Positions 29,070-38,470 are shown, numbered from the stretch's first letter. The stretch: DNA of 40,380 nucleotides from [Haemophilus] felis (GCA_002015125.1 MUYB01000013.1:1-40380); one strand, 5' to 3'. Notes: generated by a model from the sequence alone, not told the origin. Numbers and translations are program-made.

Positions 29070-29477
29070 ATGAAAGTCAATGAAAAACTGCGTTTATTAA
29101 GAGAAACACATCATTTATCGCAAGAAGAAATGGCAAATAAATTGAGTATGTCAACCAAAGGCTATGCAAAAATTGAACGGGGAGAAACCAGATCCAATTT
29201 ACCACGTTTGGAGCAGATTTCAGAAATTTTCAATATGGATATTTGTGAACTCTTGGCATATGGGGAAGAAGAAAAAATTGTTAATTTAGATAAATCTGTT
29301 TTTAATAATTCAGAAAATTCATTAAATCACTCTATTATTTCTTTAGGCACAAATGACATTGAAAAAGAATTAGAAAAATTACATTTAATTATTTCGCATA
29401 AAGATGAAATTATTGAAAATTTAAAAAGAGAAAATAAATTATTATTAGAAATGAATGAATTATTGAAGAACAAATAA
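29070..29477 (+). CDS. Xre-family transcriptional regulator with C-terminal coiled coil
   Basis: The 135-residue protein has an N-terminal Cro/CI-type helix-turn-helix (about 5-60, with LSQEEMANKLSMSTKGYAKIERGE). A linker follows, then a leucine-rich heptad-like tail (about 96-135, DIEKELEKLHLIISHKDEI onward), predicted to dimerise as a coiled coil. The start at ATG 29070 (MKVNEKLRLLRE) is preferred to an upstream TTG. It is divergent from the GTPase pair and most likely controls it and itself. It is followed 18 bases later by its own terminator. Confidence 0.9.
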   Translation: MKVNEKLRLLRETHHLSQEEMANKLSMSTKGYAKIERGETRSNLPRLEQISEIFNMDICELLAYGEEEKIVNLDKSVFNNSENSLNHSIISLGTNDIEKELEKLHLIISHKDEIIENLKRENKLLLEMNELLKNK

Positions 29478-29494
29478 TATTTTATGAAAACATT

Positions 29495-29528
29495 AAAAGT
29501 ACGTTAAATGCTAATTTAACGTACTTTT
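29495..29528. terminator. Intrinsic terminator after the Xre gene
   Basis: A 15-bp stem (AAAAGTACGTTAAAT/ATTTAACGTACTTTT) with a 4-base loop is followed by a T-rich stretch. It sits between the Xre gene and the convergent symporter gene and may serve both. Confidence 0.9.
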
Positions 29529-29551
29529 TCTTTTAATTCATTTCACTTTAC

Positions 29552-30895
29552 TTACTTCAACTTCGCTAAATAAGCTTTGGTTTCTTCCACCACAATATGG
29601 CGTAAACCGATCAATGCAATTAAATTTGGAAATGCCATTAAGCCGTTAACAATATCGGCTAAAATCCAAATCAGATCCAACTGAATAAAGGCACCGCAAC
29701 CAACAAGGACGATAAACACAAAACGATAGATATTAATCGCTCTTGTACCTGCAAGATAGACAAAACAGCGTTCACCATAATAGCACCAACCTAAAATTGT
29801 GGTGAAAGCAAAAAAGAGCAAGCCAACGGTTACAATGGTGCCGCCGATCCCAATGCCCAAACCTTGTGAATAGGCGTAATTGGTTAATGCAGCCCCTGCC
29901 ATATCCGTTGATTGCCAAGCTCCCGTGATCACCAACACAATCCCAGTCATTGAGCAAACAATAATGGTATCTAAAAACGTTCCTGTCATTGAAATTAAGC
30001 CTTGTCGTGCTGGTTCATTGGTTTTTGCTGCCGCAGCAGCGATAGGTGCACTACCTAAGCCTGACTCATTAGAAAAAATACCTCGTGCTACACCCGACTG
30101 AATGGCTTTCATCACAGTAAAGCCTAAGGCTCCGCCCAAAGCCGCACTTGGATCAAAAGCACTATGCACAATTAAGGCAATCGCTTGTGGTACGGCTTGC
30201 CAGTTGAGCAATAAAATCACCAAAGAGGTCAATACATAAAGTACCGCCATAAAAGGCACAATATAAGAAGAAACAATGGCAATGCGTTTTACTCCGCCTA
30301 AAATAATCATCGCCACAAGTGCGGTAATAATTGAAGCAGTTAAGGGAATGGGAATGCTAAAGGTATCCTGCATTGCGTGCGTAATCGCATTGACCTGTGG
30401 AAAAGTGCCAATGCCAAAAAATGCCACCAGCACGCCAAAAATTGCAAACAGTTTTGCTAGCCACTTAATACCTAAGCCTCGTTCAATATAATACATCGGT
30501 CCGCCTGCCATAAAACCGTGCTTATCTTTGACGCGATATTTCACCGCCAATAAACACTCTGCATATTTGGTTGCCATCCCCACTAATGCAACCAACCACA
30601 TCCAAAAAACCGCCCCCGGTCCGCCTGCTTGAATGGCGGTAGCGACACCCACAATATTCCCCGTGCCAATGGTCGCGGCTAAGGCGGTGCACAGTGCAGC
30701 GAAAGCGGACACATCGCCTTTTTTACCCGTGCCTTGCTCTGTTTTAAATAAATAGGATAGCGCACGCGGCAATTGGATAAATTGAATAAAGCCTAAACGA
30801 AAGGTGAGATAAAGTCCTGTGCCTGATAACAGGATTAAGAGTGGTGGGCCCCAAATAAAGCCATTAATGGCAGATAAAACTGATTCTAAATTCAT
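29552..30895 (-). CDS. Alanine/glycine:sodium symporter (AGCS family)
   Basis: The 447-residue membrane protein carries the AGCS signature GGPGAVFWMWLVALVGMATKYAE (about 95-117), preceded by ALAATIGTGNIVGVATAI and followed by GGPMYYIERGLG. Further family motifs include SGVARGIFSNESGLGSAPIAAAAA. Such transporters bring in alanine or glycine with sodium. The start ATG 30895 has GAGGA before it. The frame runs 25 codons upstream without support. The glycine riboswitch upstream argues that glycine is a substrate, since intracellular glycine would regulate uptake or disposal. Confidence 0.93.
   Translation of the reverse strand: MNLESVLSAINGFIWGPPLLILLSGTGLYLTFRLGFIQFIQLPRALSYLFKTEQGTGKKGDVSAFAALCTALAATIGTGNIVGVATAIQAGGPGAVFWMWLVALVGMATKYAECLLAVKYRVKDKHGFMAGGPMYYIERGLGIKWLAKLFAIFGVLVAFFGIGTFPQVNAITHAMQDTFSIPIPLTASIITALVAMIILGGVKRIAIVSSYIVPFMAVLYVLTSLVILLLNWQAVPQAIALIVHSAFDPSAALGGALGFTVMKAIQSGVARGIFSNESGLGSAPIAAAAAKTNEPARQGLISMTGTFLDTIIVCSMTGIVLVITGAWQSTDMAGAALTNYAYSQGLGIGIGGTIVTVGLLFFAFTTILGWCYYGERCFVYLAGTRAINIYRFVFIVLVGCGAFIQLDLIWILADIVNGLMAFPNLIALIGLRHIVVEETKAYLAKLK
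30317..30325 (+). repeat. DNA uptake signal core (Hin type)
   Basis: Exact AAGTGCGGT on the plus strand inside the symporter gene. Confidence 0.85.
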
Positions 30896-30967
30896 TGAAA
30901 ATTCCTCGTAAAAAATAACCATTACAAGGAGGCGAAAAGCATTTTGCGGAAGATATAAATAGAAAAG

Positions 30968-30984
30968 CACGCAAAAAATGCGTG
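30968..30984 (-). terminator. Hairpin in the riboswitch expression platform
   Basis: A 6-bp stem (CACGCA/TGCGTG) with a 5-base loop is followed leftward by CTTTTC. It lies between the second glycine aptamer and the symporter start, so it could be the conditional terminator. The stem is short. Confidence 0.45.
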
Positions 30985-31005
30985 TACATCAAACCCCATT
31001 GTCTT

Positions 31006-31194
31006 CTGCCCCTGTCCTTTTGCCTGAGCGTTTGAAAAACGGCAAAAACTCACCGCTCTTTTGCGCCTTCGGCGGCTGCACTTACACAGCTCTCTCCAAG
31101 GGTTCGTCCAGTAACAGTCCTCGCGAAATTATTCGCACCTGAAAGATTTTACCTCGTCGGTGTAGAGTCGATTCTCTACTCTCCAGCTACCTTC
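31006..31194 (-). ncRNA. Tandem glycine riboswitch (gcvT element)
   Basis: Reading leftward, the first aptamer contains GGAGAGTAGAGAATCG, CACCGACGAGGTAAA and CTTTCAGGTGCG, ending at GGACTG. A short linker follows. The second aptamer contains CTTGGAGAGAGC, GCCGCCGAAGGCGCAA and CTCAGGCAAAAGGACAGGGG. These are the conserved blocks of the two cooperative glycine-binding domains. The element lies in the 5' leader of the symporter gene, between the promoter at 31240-31268 and the start at 30895. The same association is known from Haemophilus-type genomes. Confidence 0.93.
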
Positions 31195-31239
31195 AACCGA
31201 ACTTACTTTTTATGCATTACACACAAAAAAGTGCGGAAA

Positions 31240-31268
31240 ATTCTAGCAAGATAATTGCGTAATCTCAA
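31240..31268 (-). promoter_or_regulatory. Sigma-70 promoter of the riboswitch-symporter transcript
   Basis: TTGAGA (minus, 31263-31268) and TAGAAT (minus, 31240-31245) are separated by exactly 17 bases. The start point would be near 31233, about 40 bases before the first aptamer. Confidence 0.75.
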
Positions 31269-31308
31269 CTGCACTTTAATGGCATTTTTAACAAAATTAA
31301 TGAAAAAA

Positions 31309-32839
<1,531 letters not shown>

Positions 32840-32843
<4 letters not shown>

Positions 32844-34072
32844 TGTATTAAGGATCCCATATTAAATATCGGTAAATACATCCCCAACATAATTAACCCA
32901 ATGAGACTACCAATAATCAGCATCAAAATCGGTTCTAACATTTGTGAGAGCAAATCCACTTGATGATCCAAACGCTGCTGATAATTATCGGCGATATGTT
33001 GCAACATCAATCCAAGTTTGCCGCTTTTCTCCCCCACTTCGAGCATTTGTTGTGCTTGTTCAGGAAAAAACGGTTCGCTCACAGATTGATACAAAGGATA
33101 ACCTTGCCCTAGGCAATTTAAGATACGGCGCACTTCTGTAGTCAACACAACATCGGCGCTTTCTATGTGTTGTTTTTGCCAACTGAGCTGCTGTGGTAAA
33201 AATGAATTTAACCCCTGATTTAGCGGAATGCCTGCTTGCAACATAAGCTGTAAATTTCGACAAAAACTAATTAAACGGTTGAGTTGAATAATCCCTCGCA
33301 ACAGCGGAATTTTCTGCATAAATACGATTTTTTTAGCACGCCACACAGCTGAATTTTTTAAACGCGAACGTAACAACCAACCAAACAAGGCAAACAATGA
33401 CAACATATGCAACCAATATTGTTGTAGCGCCGTTGATAAGGTAAGTAAAACCGCAGTAAATGTAGGCAGTTCGTTGTTTCCATACATCGCCGCAAATTGT
33501 GGCACCACAAATAACAATAAGAGCCAAGTTAAAATCAATGAAACGCTTAATACGATAGCTGGATAGAGCAATATTTTTTGGACTTTGCGTTGTAGCGCCA
33601 GCGCTTGCTGACGATAAGAGGCAATTTGTTGACAAACTTGTGCAAGATTGCCTGTCATTTCCCCCACGCGAATAAGTTGTAATTCTTGCGCGGTTAAATA
33701 TGCCACTTGGGAATGCATTTGCTGTTTTTGGATAGCTTGGGAAAAACTTAATCCTGTTTCCAAATCCACTAACAACCTTGATAGCCAAGCATATAAGGCG
33801 ATATTCACACAATTTTGTTGCAGAATTTGTAAGCTGTTTTTTAGTGGCACCGCCGATTGCAACAAAGTAGCAAGTTGTACAAGTAAATCACATAATTCCG
33901 TCTCTTTAGGACGCCGTGGCAATTGCCAATTCCGTTGTAATTTAATGCGTTGCAGCCCTCTTGCCAGCAGCATTTGTTGTGCTGCTTGGGGATTTAAGGC
34001 AATGATCGAGCCGCGCTGTTTTTGCTGAAAGCGATTAATGCCCTGCCAATTAAACAGTTTTAATTTATCCAC
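32840..34072 (-). CDS. pilC: Type IV pilus inner-membrane platform protein PilC
   Basis: The 410-residue protein has two GspF-type domains (about 70-190 and 270-390). Each opens with the FCR/L.. pattern (LLQSAVPLKNSLQILQQN and LMLQAGIPLNQGLNSFLPQ) and contains the conserved VGExTGNLA or VGEKSGKLG segment. Three membrane helices separate and close them. It forms the membrane platform that PilB acts upon. It overlaps pilB by eight bases and pilD by four. Confidence 0.95.
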
Positions 34073-35501
34073 TAGCCACTCCTAACACACGGTTCACTTC
34101 TGCTTCATCTGTGATTCTCCGTTCCACCTTTTCCATGGCACTTTCGCGTAAGGTTAAAAAATCCAGTTGATAATGAATATTTTTCACATCGTGGTGTTCA
34201 GGATTCGATTTTACGGGGTGCAAGAATTGATAAACCCCAATTCGCCCTGCATAACCTTGATAGCAATGACAAGGTTGCGCGGTAAATTTTCCGCCACATT
34301 GAGTACATGTTTTACGCACCAAACGCTGTGCGATCACCAGTAATAAACTATTTTCAATTTCGTGGGATTGAATGCCCAATTGTTGCAAACGAGAAATAGC
34401 GGATTTAGCGTCGTTGGTGTGCAAAGTGGATAACACCAAATGCCCCGTTTGTGCCGCTCTGAGCGCCATTGCCGCACTTTCTTCATCACGAATTTCCCCC
34501 AGCATAATCACATCAGGATCTTGACGCAGAAAGGTACGCAGCAAGCGACTAAAATCCAAGCCAATTTGCGTATTCACTTGGGTTTGAATGATGCCCTCAA
34601 CTTCAATTTCAATGGGATCTTCCGCAGTTAAAATATGCTTTTCACTCGCATTTAACCAAGACAGCGCTGTATAAAGGGAAATACTTTTGCCGCTCCCCGT
34701 AGGACCTGTAACCAAGATTAAACCTTGAGGCTGGCGCAAAGCTTGCTCTATATGCGCTTGTTGCTTTTCCGTCATGCCCAATTCAGCAAAACTAAAATTC
34801 ACGGGTTTATTTTGCTGCAAACGCAACACCGCTTTTTCGCCCCAATGGGTAGTGAGCGTGGATAAACGAAAATCCAATACATCGGAAAAAGGGGTTTTAA
34901 ATTGAAAACGCCCATCTTGCGGCAGCCTCGTTTCACTAATATCCAATTTAGCTAGCAGTTTTAACCGCGAAATCACCCGACTTGCTAGACTTAGCACCAG
35001 CGAGTTTTGCAGCTGCAATACACCGTCCACCCGAAAACGAATTTGAAAGGCATCACGTTGCGGTTCTAAATGAATATCGGAGGCATTTTGTTGCAAGGCA
35101 TTCTCAAAAATATCATTGAGCAATTGGATAATAGGCTCATCTGAAGCGGTATCTTCTATTGTCTCCTTTTGTGCCTCGTAAAAATGTTGCGGCGTTTCTT
35201 CCACCTGTAAATTTTTTGGACTGAGCTGTTGCAACAAATGCTTTAAATCTGTCGTCCGCAACAAAACAGGTTCAACCAATTTACCTCGTAAAAAAGCAAA
35301 GGTTTCACAAGCCGCTAAGTTATTTAAAGAATCCACCCCAAGCCATAGGGTTTGTGCATCTTCCTTAAGTGGCAAGGCAAAATAACGCAGCAACATGGCG
35401 CTATCCTGCTGATTTTGCGCCCAAATTTGTGGGGATATATCAAATTGTTCCCCACTTTGCGCCACCACAATAAGGGCGTTATTATTGAGTTGCAGAGACA
35501 T
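34065..35501 (-). CDS. pilB: Type IV pilus assembly ATPase PilB
   Basis: PilB powers pilus extension. It has an N-terminal domain, then Walker A GPTGSGKS (about 263-270), the Asp box ([15 protein letters not shown]), the His box ([19 protein letters not shown]), Walker B ([14 protein letters not shown]) and a zinc-binding cluster CTQCGG...CHC. The start is uncertain. ATG 35501 ([13 protein letters not shown], 478 residues) overlaps the end of pilA by 20 bases and has AGGA 10 bases upstream. ATG 35534 or an earlier in-frame codon is possible, but these reach deep into pilA. The gene is the second of pilABCD. Confidence 0.93.
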   Translation of the reverse strand: MSLQLNNNALIVVAQSGEQFDISPQIWAQNQQDSAMLLRYFALPLKEDAQTLWLGVDSLNNLAACETFAFLRGKLVEPVLLRTTDLKHLLQQLSPKNLQVEETPQHFYEAQKETIEDTASDEPIIQLLNDIFENALQQNASDIHLEPQRDAFQIRFRVDGVLQLQNSLVLSLASRVISRLKLLAKLDISETRLPQDGRFQFKTPFSDVLDFRLSTLTTHWGEKAVLRLQQNKPVNFSFAELGMTEKQQAHIEQALRQPQGLILVTGPTGSGKSISLYTALSWLNASEKHILTAEDPIEIEVEGIIQTQVNTQIGLDFSRLLRTFLRQDPDVIMLGEIRDEESAAMALRAAQTGHLVLSTLHTNDAKSAISRLQQLGIQSHEIENSLLLVIAQRLVRKTCTQCGGKFTAQPCHCYQGYAGRIGVYQFLHPVKSNPEHHDVKNIHYQLDFLTLRESAMEKVERRITDEAEVNRVLGVASG

Positions 35502-35934
35502 TTGAGCAAAATCCTGCTGGGAATAATTCCGCATCGCTACAATTCGCGGTCCAAGATACCCCTGTGCTAGCGTCACCGTTTGGAGTCAATTCATAGTGGA
35601 TATTGTCTAATGTGCCTTGCCCCTCAACTTTAATTTTTCCTGCGCTGACAGTAATTGCTTTAATTCGTGTTGATGAATTAGTATTGGTTTTATTGGCTTG
35701 AATCCCCTTAACACCGCCGTTGCATTGAGTTTTATTGTTTGTGTTATAAATACAAATTTCTACTTCTGAGCGATAAGGTGCAGAGGCTTGAATCAATTCT
35801 GTCATCGCTGCTTTTTTTGTATAATTCTGATAGGAAGGGATAGCAACTGTGGCTAAAATAGCGACGATTGCAATCACAATCATTAGTTCAATTAAGGTAA
35901 ACCCTTTTTCTAAAGATAAAATATTACGCTGCAT
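35482..35934 (-). CDS. pilA: Major type IV prepilin PilA
   Basis: The 150-residue prepilin has a short leader ending in KG, cleaved before F12 ([11 protein letters not shown], then [17 protein letters not shown]). E16 is at the +5 position and the N-terminal helix is fully hydrophobic. The end has the disulfide pair C...C ([16 protein letters not shown]) typical of Haemophilus PilA, which makes pili for adherence, twitching and DNA uptake. ATG 35934 is preferred to the codon 18 residues upstream because the leader is then the usual length. It is the first gene of the operon, with a CRP-S site upstream. Confidence 0.95.
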   Translation of the reverse strand: MQRNILSLEKGFTLIELMIVIAIVAILATVAIPSYQNYTKKAAMTELIQASAPYRSEVEICIYNTNNKTQCNGGVKGIQANKTNTNSSTRIKAITVSAGKIKVEGQGTLDNIHYELTPNGDASTGVSWTANCSDAELFPAGFCSNVSATQ

Positions 35935-36054
35935 AACGATTCCCTTTAAAAAATGGGCTAGCCCCTGAGGGTTAACTAGCCCTGACAAAAACAGAATTTG
36001 CTAAACTCCTCAAACAACTTGATTCATTTAGCGTAAACAGTTTTAAATAAAAAA

Positions 36055-36060
36055 ATTATC
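36055..36060 (-). promoter_or_regulatory. Possible -10 element of pilA
   Basis: GATAAT on the minus strand lies about 35 bases from the centre of the CRP-S site, close to the spacing expected of an activator-dependent promoter. Confidence 0.4.
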
Positions 36061-36081
36061 AAGGGAAATACATCCTATTTT

Positions 36082-36103
36082 TTTATCGATCCTGATCGCA
36101 AAA
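36082..36103 (-). promoter_or_regulatory. CRP-S (Sxy-dependent) competence site upstream of pilA
   Basis: On the minus strand the site reads TTTTGCGATC, AG, GATCGATAAA. The GCGA core replaces the canonical GTGA half site, and the right half keeps the TCGC-like pattern (TCGA). This is the Pasteurellaceae competence regulatory element needing both CRP and Sxy. It lies between pilA and ampD and would drive pilABCD during competence. It ends 14 bases before the ampD start. Confidence 0.85.
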
Positions 36104-36116
36104 ATAATATTTAACT

Positions 36117-36683
36117 ATGCAAAAACAAAAATTACACATACAGCAAGGTTGGCTTACCTCAGCTAGAAAAATTCACTCACCTCACTTTGATTTACGTCCA
36201 GATGAACAAGATATTTCTTTGTTAATTATTCATTACATTAGCTTACCGCCTGAACAATTTGGTGAGCATTACATTGACGATTTTTTTCAGGGCAAATTAG
36301 ATTGCAACGCCCATCCCTATTTTGCGCAGTTAAAGGATGTACGGGTTTCAGCCCATTGTTTGATCAATCGTCAAGGTGAGATCACCCAATATGTGAATTT
36401 CAATCACCGCGCTTGGCACGCTGGCGCCTCGCAGTTTGAAGGACGGGAAAAATGCAATGATTTTTCTATTGGTATTGAGTTAGAAGGAAGTAACGAACAG
36501 CCATTCACCGAAGCACAGTATGAAAGCTTAACCCTACTCACCAAACAAATTATGCAGAGTTACCCCAACATCACCGCAAAGCGCATTGTTGGACATTGCG
36601 ATGTAGCACCTGGCAGAAAAAGCGATCCTGGTCAGTACTTCAATTGGCAAAAATATTTGCAGTCCATAGTATGTAAAGATTAA
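36117..36683 (+). CDS. ampD: 1,6-anhydro-N-acetylmuramyl-L-alanine amidase
   Basis: AmpD cleaves anhydromuropeptides in the cytoplasm during peptidoglycan recycling. The 188-residue protein has an amidase_2 fold, with zinc-ligand candidates H39 (LLIIHYISLPP), a histidine in NFNHRAWHAGAS, and the terminal GHCDVAPGRKSDPG (H and D). It has no signal peptide, as expected. It is divergent from pilA, the usual Haemophilus arrangement. Confidence 0.95.
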   Translation: MQKQKLHIQQGWLTSARKIHSPHFDLRPDEQDISLLIIHYISLPPEQFGEHYIDDFFQGKLDCNAHPYFAQLKDVRVSAHCLINRQGEITQYVNFNHRAWHAGASQFEGREKCNDFSIGIELEGSNEQPFTEAQYESLTLLTKQIMQSYPNITAKRIVGHCDVAPGRKSDPGQYFNWQKYLQSIVCKD

Positions 36684-37038
36684 AAAATAGACAGCCTTAT
36701 CAAAGATTTTACAACTGCAATTGATTCATTTAAAAAGAAAATAACATATTGATATATAAGAAGATTTTTGTTTTCAATTTTTGTCTTCATTCAAATCATA
36801 GAGTTATTACATACAATTAAGGTATTCAATCACAACTTTATCCACAGAAAAAGTGCATAACTTTTTTTCCCGTGAAAAACTGAATTTATATAAAAAAATT
36901 GCCTATAAATTGAGGTTTTTCTGCGCATTTTTAGACTGCTAAAAAACCATTATTTTTTGTCAAGTAGCTAAATTATTAAAAAATAATCAATTGATTTTTT
37001 GCCTGATTATAGAAGGGATTGTCGCCATAAAAATAATT

Positions 37039-37182
37039 TTACTCTAACCTCTTGTTCAGCTTACTCACAAACTTATCCACAATTTTTTTGTTATGCACAG
37101 CCCCACCAAATCTTCTATTACCATGCAGAAATAATTCAATTTTTCGATCTAGATCCATAAAACACAATGAAACACTCGCCAT
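37039..37182 (-). CDS. Possible small protein, 47 residues
   Basis: ATG 37182 opens a frame reading MASVSLCFMDLDRKIELFLH, with a basic C-terminus ending KFVSKLNKRLE. AAGGA lies about 11 bases upstream, a long spacing. I do not recognise it. Its coding sequence would overlap the CRP-S-like site and its start falls on the comEA -10, so it may be a chance frame. Confidence 0.25.
   Translation of the reverse strand: MASVSLCFMDLDRKIELFLHGNRRFGGAVHNKKIVDKFVSKLNKRLE
37140..37161 (+). promoter_or_regulatory. CRP-S-like site upstream of comEA
   Basis: The site reads TTTTTCGATC, TA, GATCCATAAA. It matches the pilA site at 18 of 22 positions, with the palindromic GATC..GATC core. It is centred 32 bases before the -10 candidate CATAAT (37180-37185), the distance expected for an activator at -41.5. 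Confidence 0.7.
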
Positions 37183-37185
37183 AAT
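37180..37185 (+). promoter_or_regulatory. -10 element of comEA
   Basis: CATAAT matches TATAAT at five of six positions, at the correct distance from the CRP-S-like site. The transcript would begin near 37192, about 75 bases before the start codon. Confidence 0.5.
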
Positions 37186-37265
37186 TTCTTTTTTCCTTAA
37201 CAGTAAGCGCCGTTGAGTAAATCAACAAAGAAGTTCTACTTTTATTCTTACCAAAGGAAAATATT

Positions 37266-37598
37266 ATGAAATTAAAAATCTTATTTATTTCACTTTTTGC
37301 CTTAGCCAGCGTAACCGTTAGCGGTCATAGTTTGGCGAATAATGATAATCCTCAACCAACTGCTCAACAAATGGAGCAAGTAAAAGCGCCAGCGGTGGTT
37401 AGCGATAAAGTCAATGTAAATACAGCCACCGCCAGTGAATTACAAAAAGCCTTAGTTGGCATTGGTGCGAAAAAAGCAGAAGCCATTGTGCAATATCGCG
37501 AAGCGCATGGAAACTTCACTGCGATTGAACAGCTACTCGAAGTGCAAGGTATCGGCAAAGCGACTTTAGAAAAAAATAAAGAACGCATTATATTGTAA
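37266..37598 (+). CDS. comEA: ComEA-like helix-hairpin-helix DNA-binding protein
   Basis: The 110-residue protein has a signal peptide (about 1-24, MKLKILFISLFALASVTVSG, cleaved near SLA-NN). A short linker leads to a C-terminal ComEA domain with two helix-hairpin-helix motifs (VNVNTATASELQKALVGIG; then IEQLLEVQGIGKATLEK). It would bind incoming DNA in the periplasm and pull it through the outer membrane during transformation. Control by the CRP-S-like site is consistent with that role and with the nearby pilABCD operon. AAAGGAAAATATT lies just upstream of the ATG. Confidence 0.92.
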   Translation: MKLKILFISLFALASVTVSGHSLANNDNPQPTAQQMEQVKAPAVVSDKVNVNTATASELQKALVGIGAKKAEAIVQYREAHGNFTAIEQLLEVQGIGKATLEKNKERIIL

Positions 37599-37697
37599 AC
37601 AATATTCCCATTTCTCTTATCAACTTCAAGGTGGGCTATATGCCCACCATTTCCTATTCAAGAACATAGAAATATTGGCTTCTTAGGATTTTTATGC

Positions 37698-37726
37698 TTG
37701 AACCCATATCAAAATGTAACTACAAT
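37698..37726 (+). promoter_or_regulatory. Sigma-70 promoter of brnTA
   Basis: TTGAAC (37698-37703) and TACAAT (37721-37726) are separated by exactly 17 bases, about 20 bases before the brnT start. Confidence 0.7.
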
Positions 37727-37746
37727 TAGATTATTCAGAGAATAAG

Positions 37747-38028
37747 ATGAAAATCGAGTTTGATTCCAATAAATCAGAAAAAAATTCACAAGAACGAGGA
37801 TTACCTTTTGATAATGTAAAAGCCTTTGATTGGCAAACGGCGGTAATTATTCCCGATGTTCGATTTGATTATCCCGAGCCACGATTAACTGCCACTGGCT
37901 TTATTGATGAACGCTTATATGTCATTTGTTTTACGCTCATAGCGCAAGGTATTAGCGTGATTAGTTTCCGAAAAGCAAATAAGAGAGAGGTAAAAAAATA
38001 TGAACAGCAGAAATCCTTTAGTAGATGA
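37747..38028 (+). CDS. brnT: BrnT-family ribonuclease toxin
   Basis: The 93-residue protein has the BrnT (DUF497) layout: MKIEFDSNKSEKNSQERGLPF at the start (counterpart of the FDxxKxxxNxxKHG block), then a strand-rich middle, and the conserved end VISFRKANKREVKKYEQ. BrnT is an RNase-fold toxin that stops translation. The usual histidine of KHG is replaced here (ERG), so activity may be altered. It is followed by, and overlaps by 29 bases, the antitoxin gene, with toxin first as is usual for BrnTA. Confidence 0.88.
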   Translation: MKIEFDSNKSEKNSQERGLPFDNVKAFDWQTAVIIPDVRFDYPEPRLTATGFIDERLYVICFTLIAQGISVISFRKANKREVKKYEQQKSFSR

Positions 38029-38305
38029 TGAGGGTGAAGTAAGAGAATTCACCGAGGAGGATTTACGTCTTGCACGCCCCCTCGTCGAAGTAATGCCCCC
38101 CGATTTTGTTAAAATGGTTCTGGAACATCAAGCAGAAATGGAGCGTTTAGGCATTAAAAAAACACGAGGCAAGCAAAAAGCCCCCACCAAAAAATCCGTC
38201 ACCTTGCGCTTAAGCCAAGAAGTGATCGATGCCTTTAAAGCCACAGGCAAAGGCTGGCAAAGCCGAATTAATGAGGTGTTACTAAAACACGTTCAAGGAA
38301 TTTAA
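38000..38305 (+). CDS. brnA: BrnA-family antitoxin
   Basis: The 101-residue protein has an acidic N-terminal part (MNSRNPLVDDEGEVREFTEED) that wraps the toxin, and a C-terminal ribbon-helix-helix DNA-binding domain (KKSVTLRLSQEVIDAFKATG, then WQSRINEVLLKHV). It should neutralise BrnT and repress the shared promoter. Reading starts inside the toxin gene in another frame. Confidence 0.88.
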   Translation: MNSRNPLVDDEGEVREFTEEDLRLARPLVEVMPPDFVKMVLEHQAEMERLGIKKTRGKQKAPTKKSVTLRLSQEVIDAFKATGKGWQSRINEVLLKHVQGI

Positions 38306-38318
38306 AAGAATGGATTCG

Positions 38319-38348
38319 CCTTTGGCTTATCTATAAGAACCCCAAAGG
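38319..38348. terminator. Hairpin after brnA
   Basis: Arms CCTTTGG/CCAAAGG enclose an inner CTTAT/ATAAG stem with a bulge. It starts 14 bases past the brnA stop. No T tract follows, so terminator activity is uncertain. Confidence 0.4.
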
Positions 38349-38410
38349 ATAGCGCTCGTCTGTGGCGAGTACTGTTGACTGATTAGGTATTCAAAAGCAT
38401 TATGTGATCA

Positions 38411-38419
38411 AAGTGCGGT
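38411..38419 (+). repeat. DNA uptake signal core (Hin type)
   Basis: Exact AAGTGCGGT on the plus strand between the convergent brnA and DUF262-HNH genes. Confidence 0.85.
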
Positions 38420-38426
38420 GAGGATT

Positions 38427-38455
38427 CTACGCTGTTTCACCGCCATACAGCGTAG
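38427..38455. terminator. Hairpin between brnA and the DUF262-HNH gene
   Basis: A 9-bp perfect stem (CTACGCTGT/ACAGCGTAG) encloses an 11-base loop. It lies about 15 bases past the end of the leftward gene. No T tract is seen on either strand, so it may act only as a structural 3' end. Confidence 0.4.
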
Positions 38456-38470
38456 CCACATCATAACAAA

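Larger units (their letters stand above)
36684..37265. other. AT-rich spacer between ampD and comEA with DnaA-box-like repeats
   Basis: These 582 bases hold no strong gene. TTATCCACA occurs at 36838-36846 and 37073-37081, TTATGCACA at 37091-37099, and a reverse near-match (TTATGCACT) at 36852-36860. A 47-codon minus-strand frame spans 37039-37182 (see that entry), and the comEA regulatory site is at 37140-37161. The middle (about 36870-37020) is AT-rich. Neighbouring genes are not those of the chromosomal origin. Confidence 0.5.

Noticed and set aside
31221..31240. A further uptake signal in the symporter leader
   Set aside because: AAGTGCGGA differs from the core at the last base, so it was not counted.
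36838..37099. Replication origin
   Set aside because: DnaA-box matches are few, there are only two GATC sites in the gap, and the flanking genes are not those expected near the chromosomal origin.
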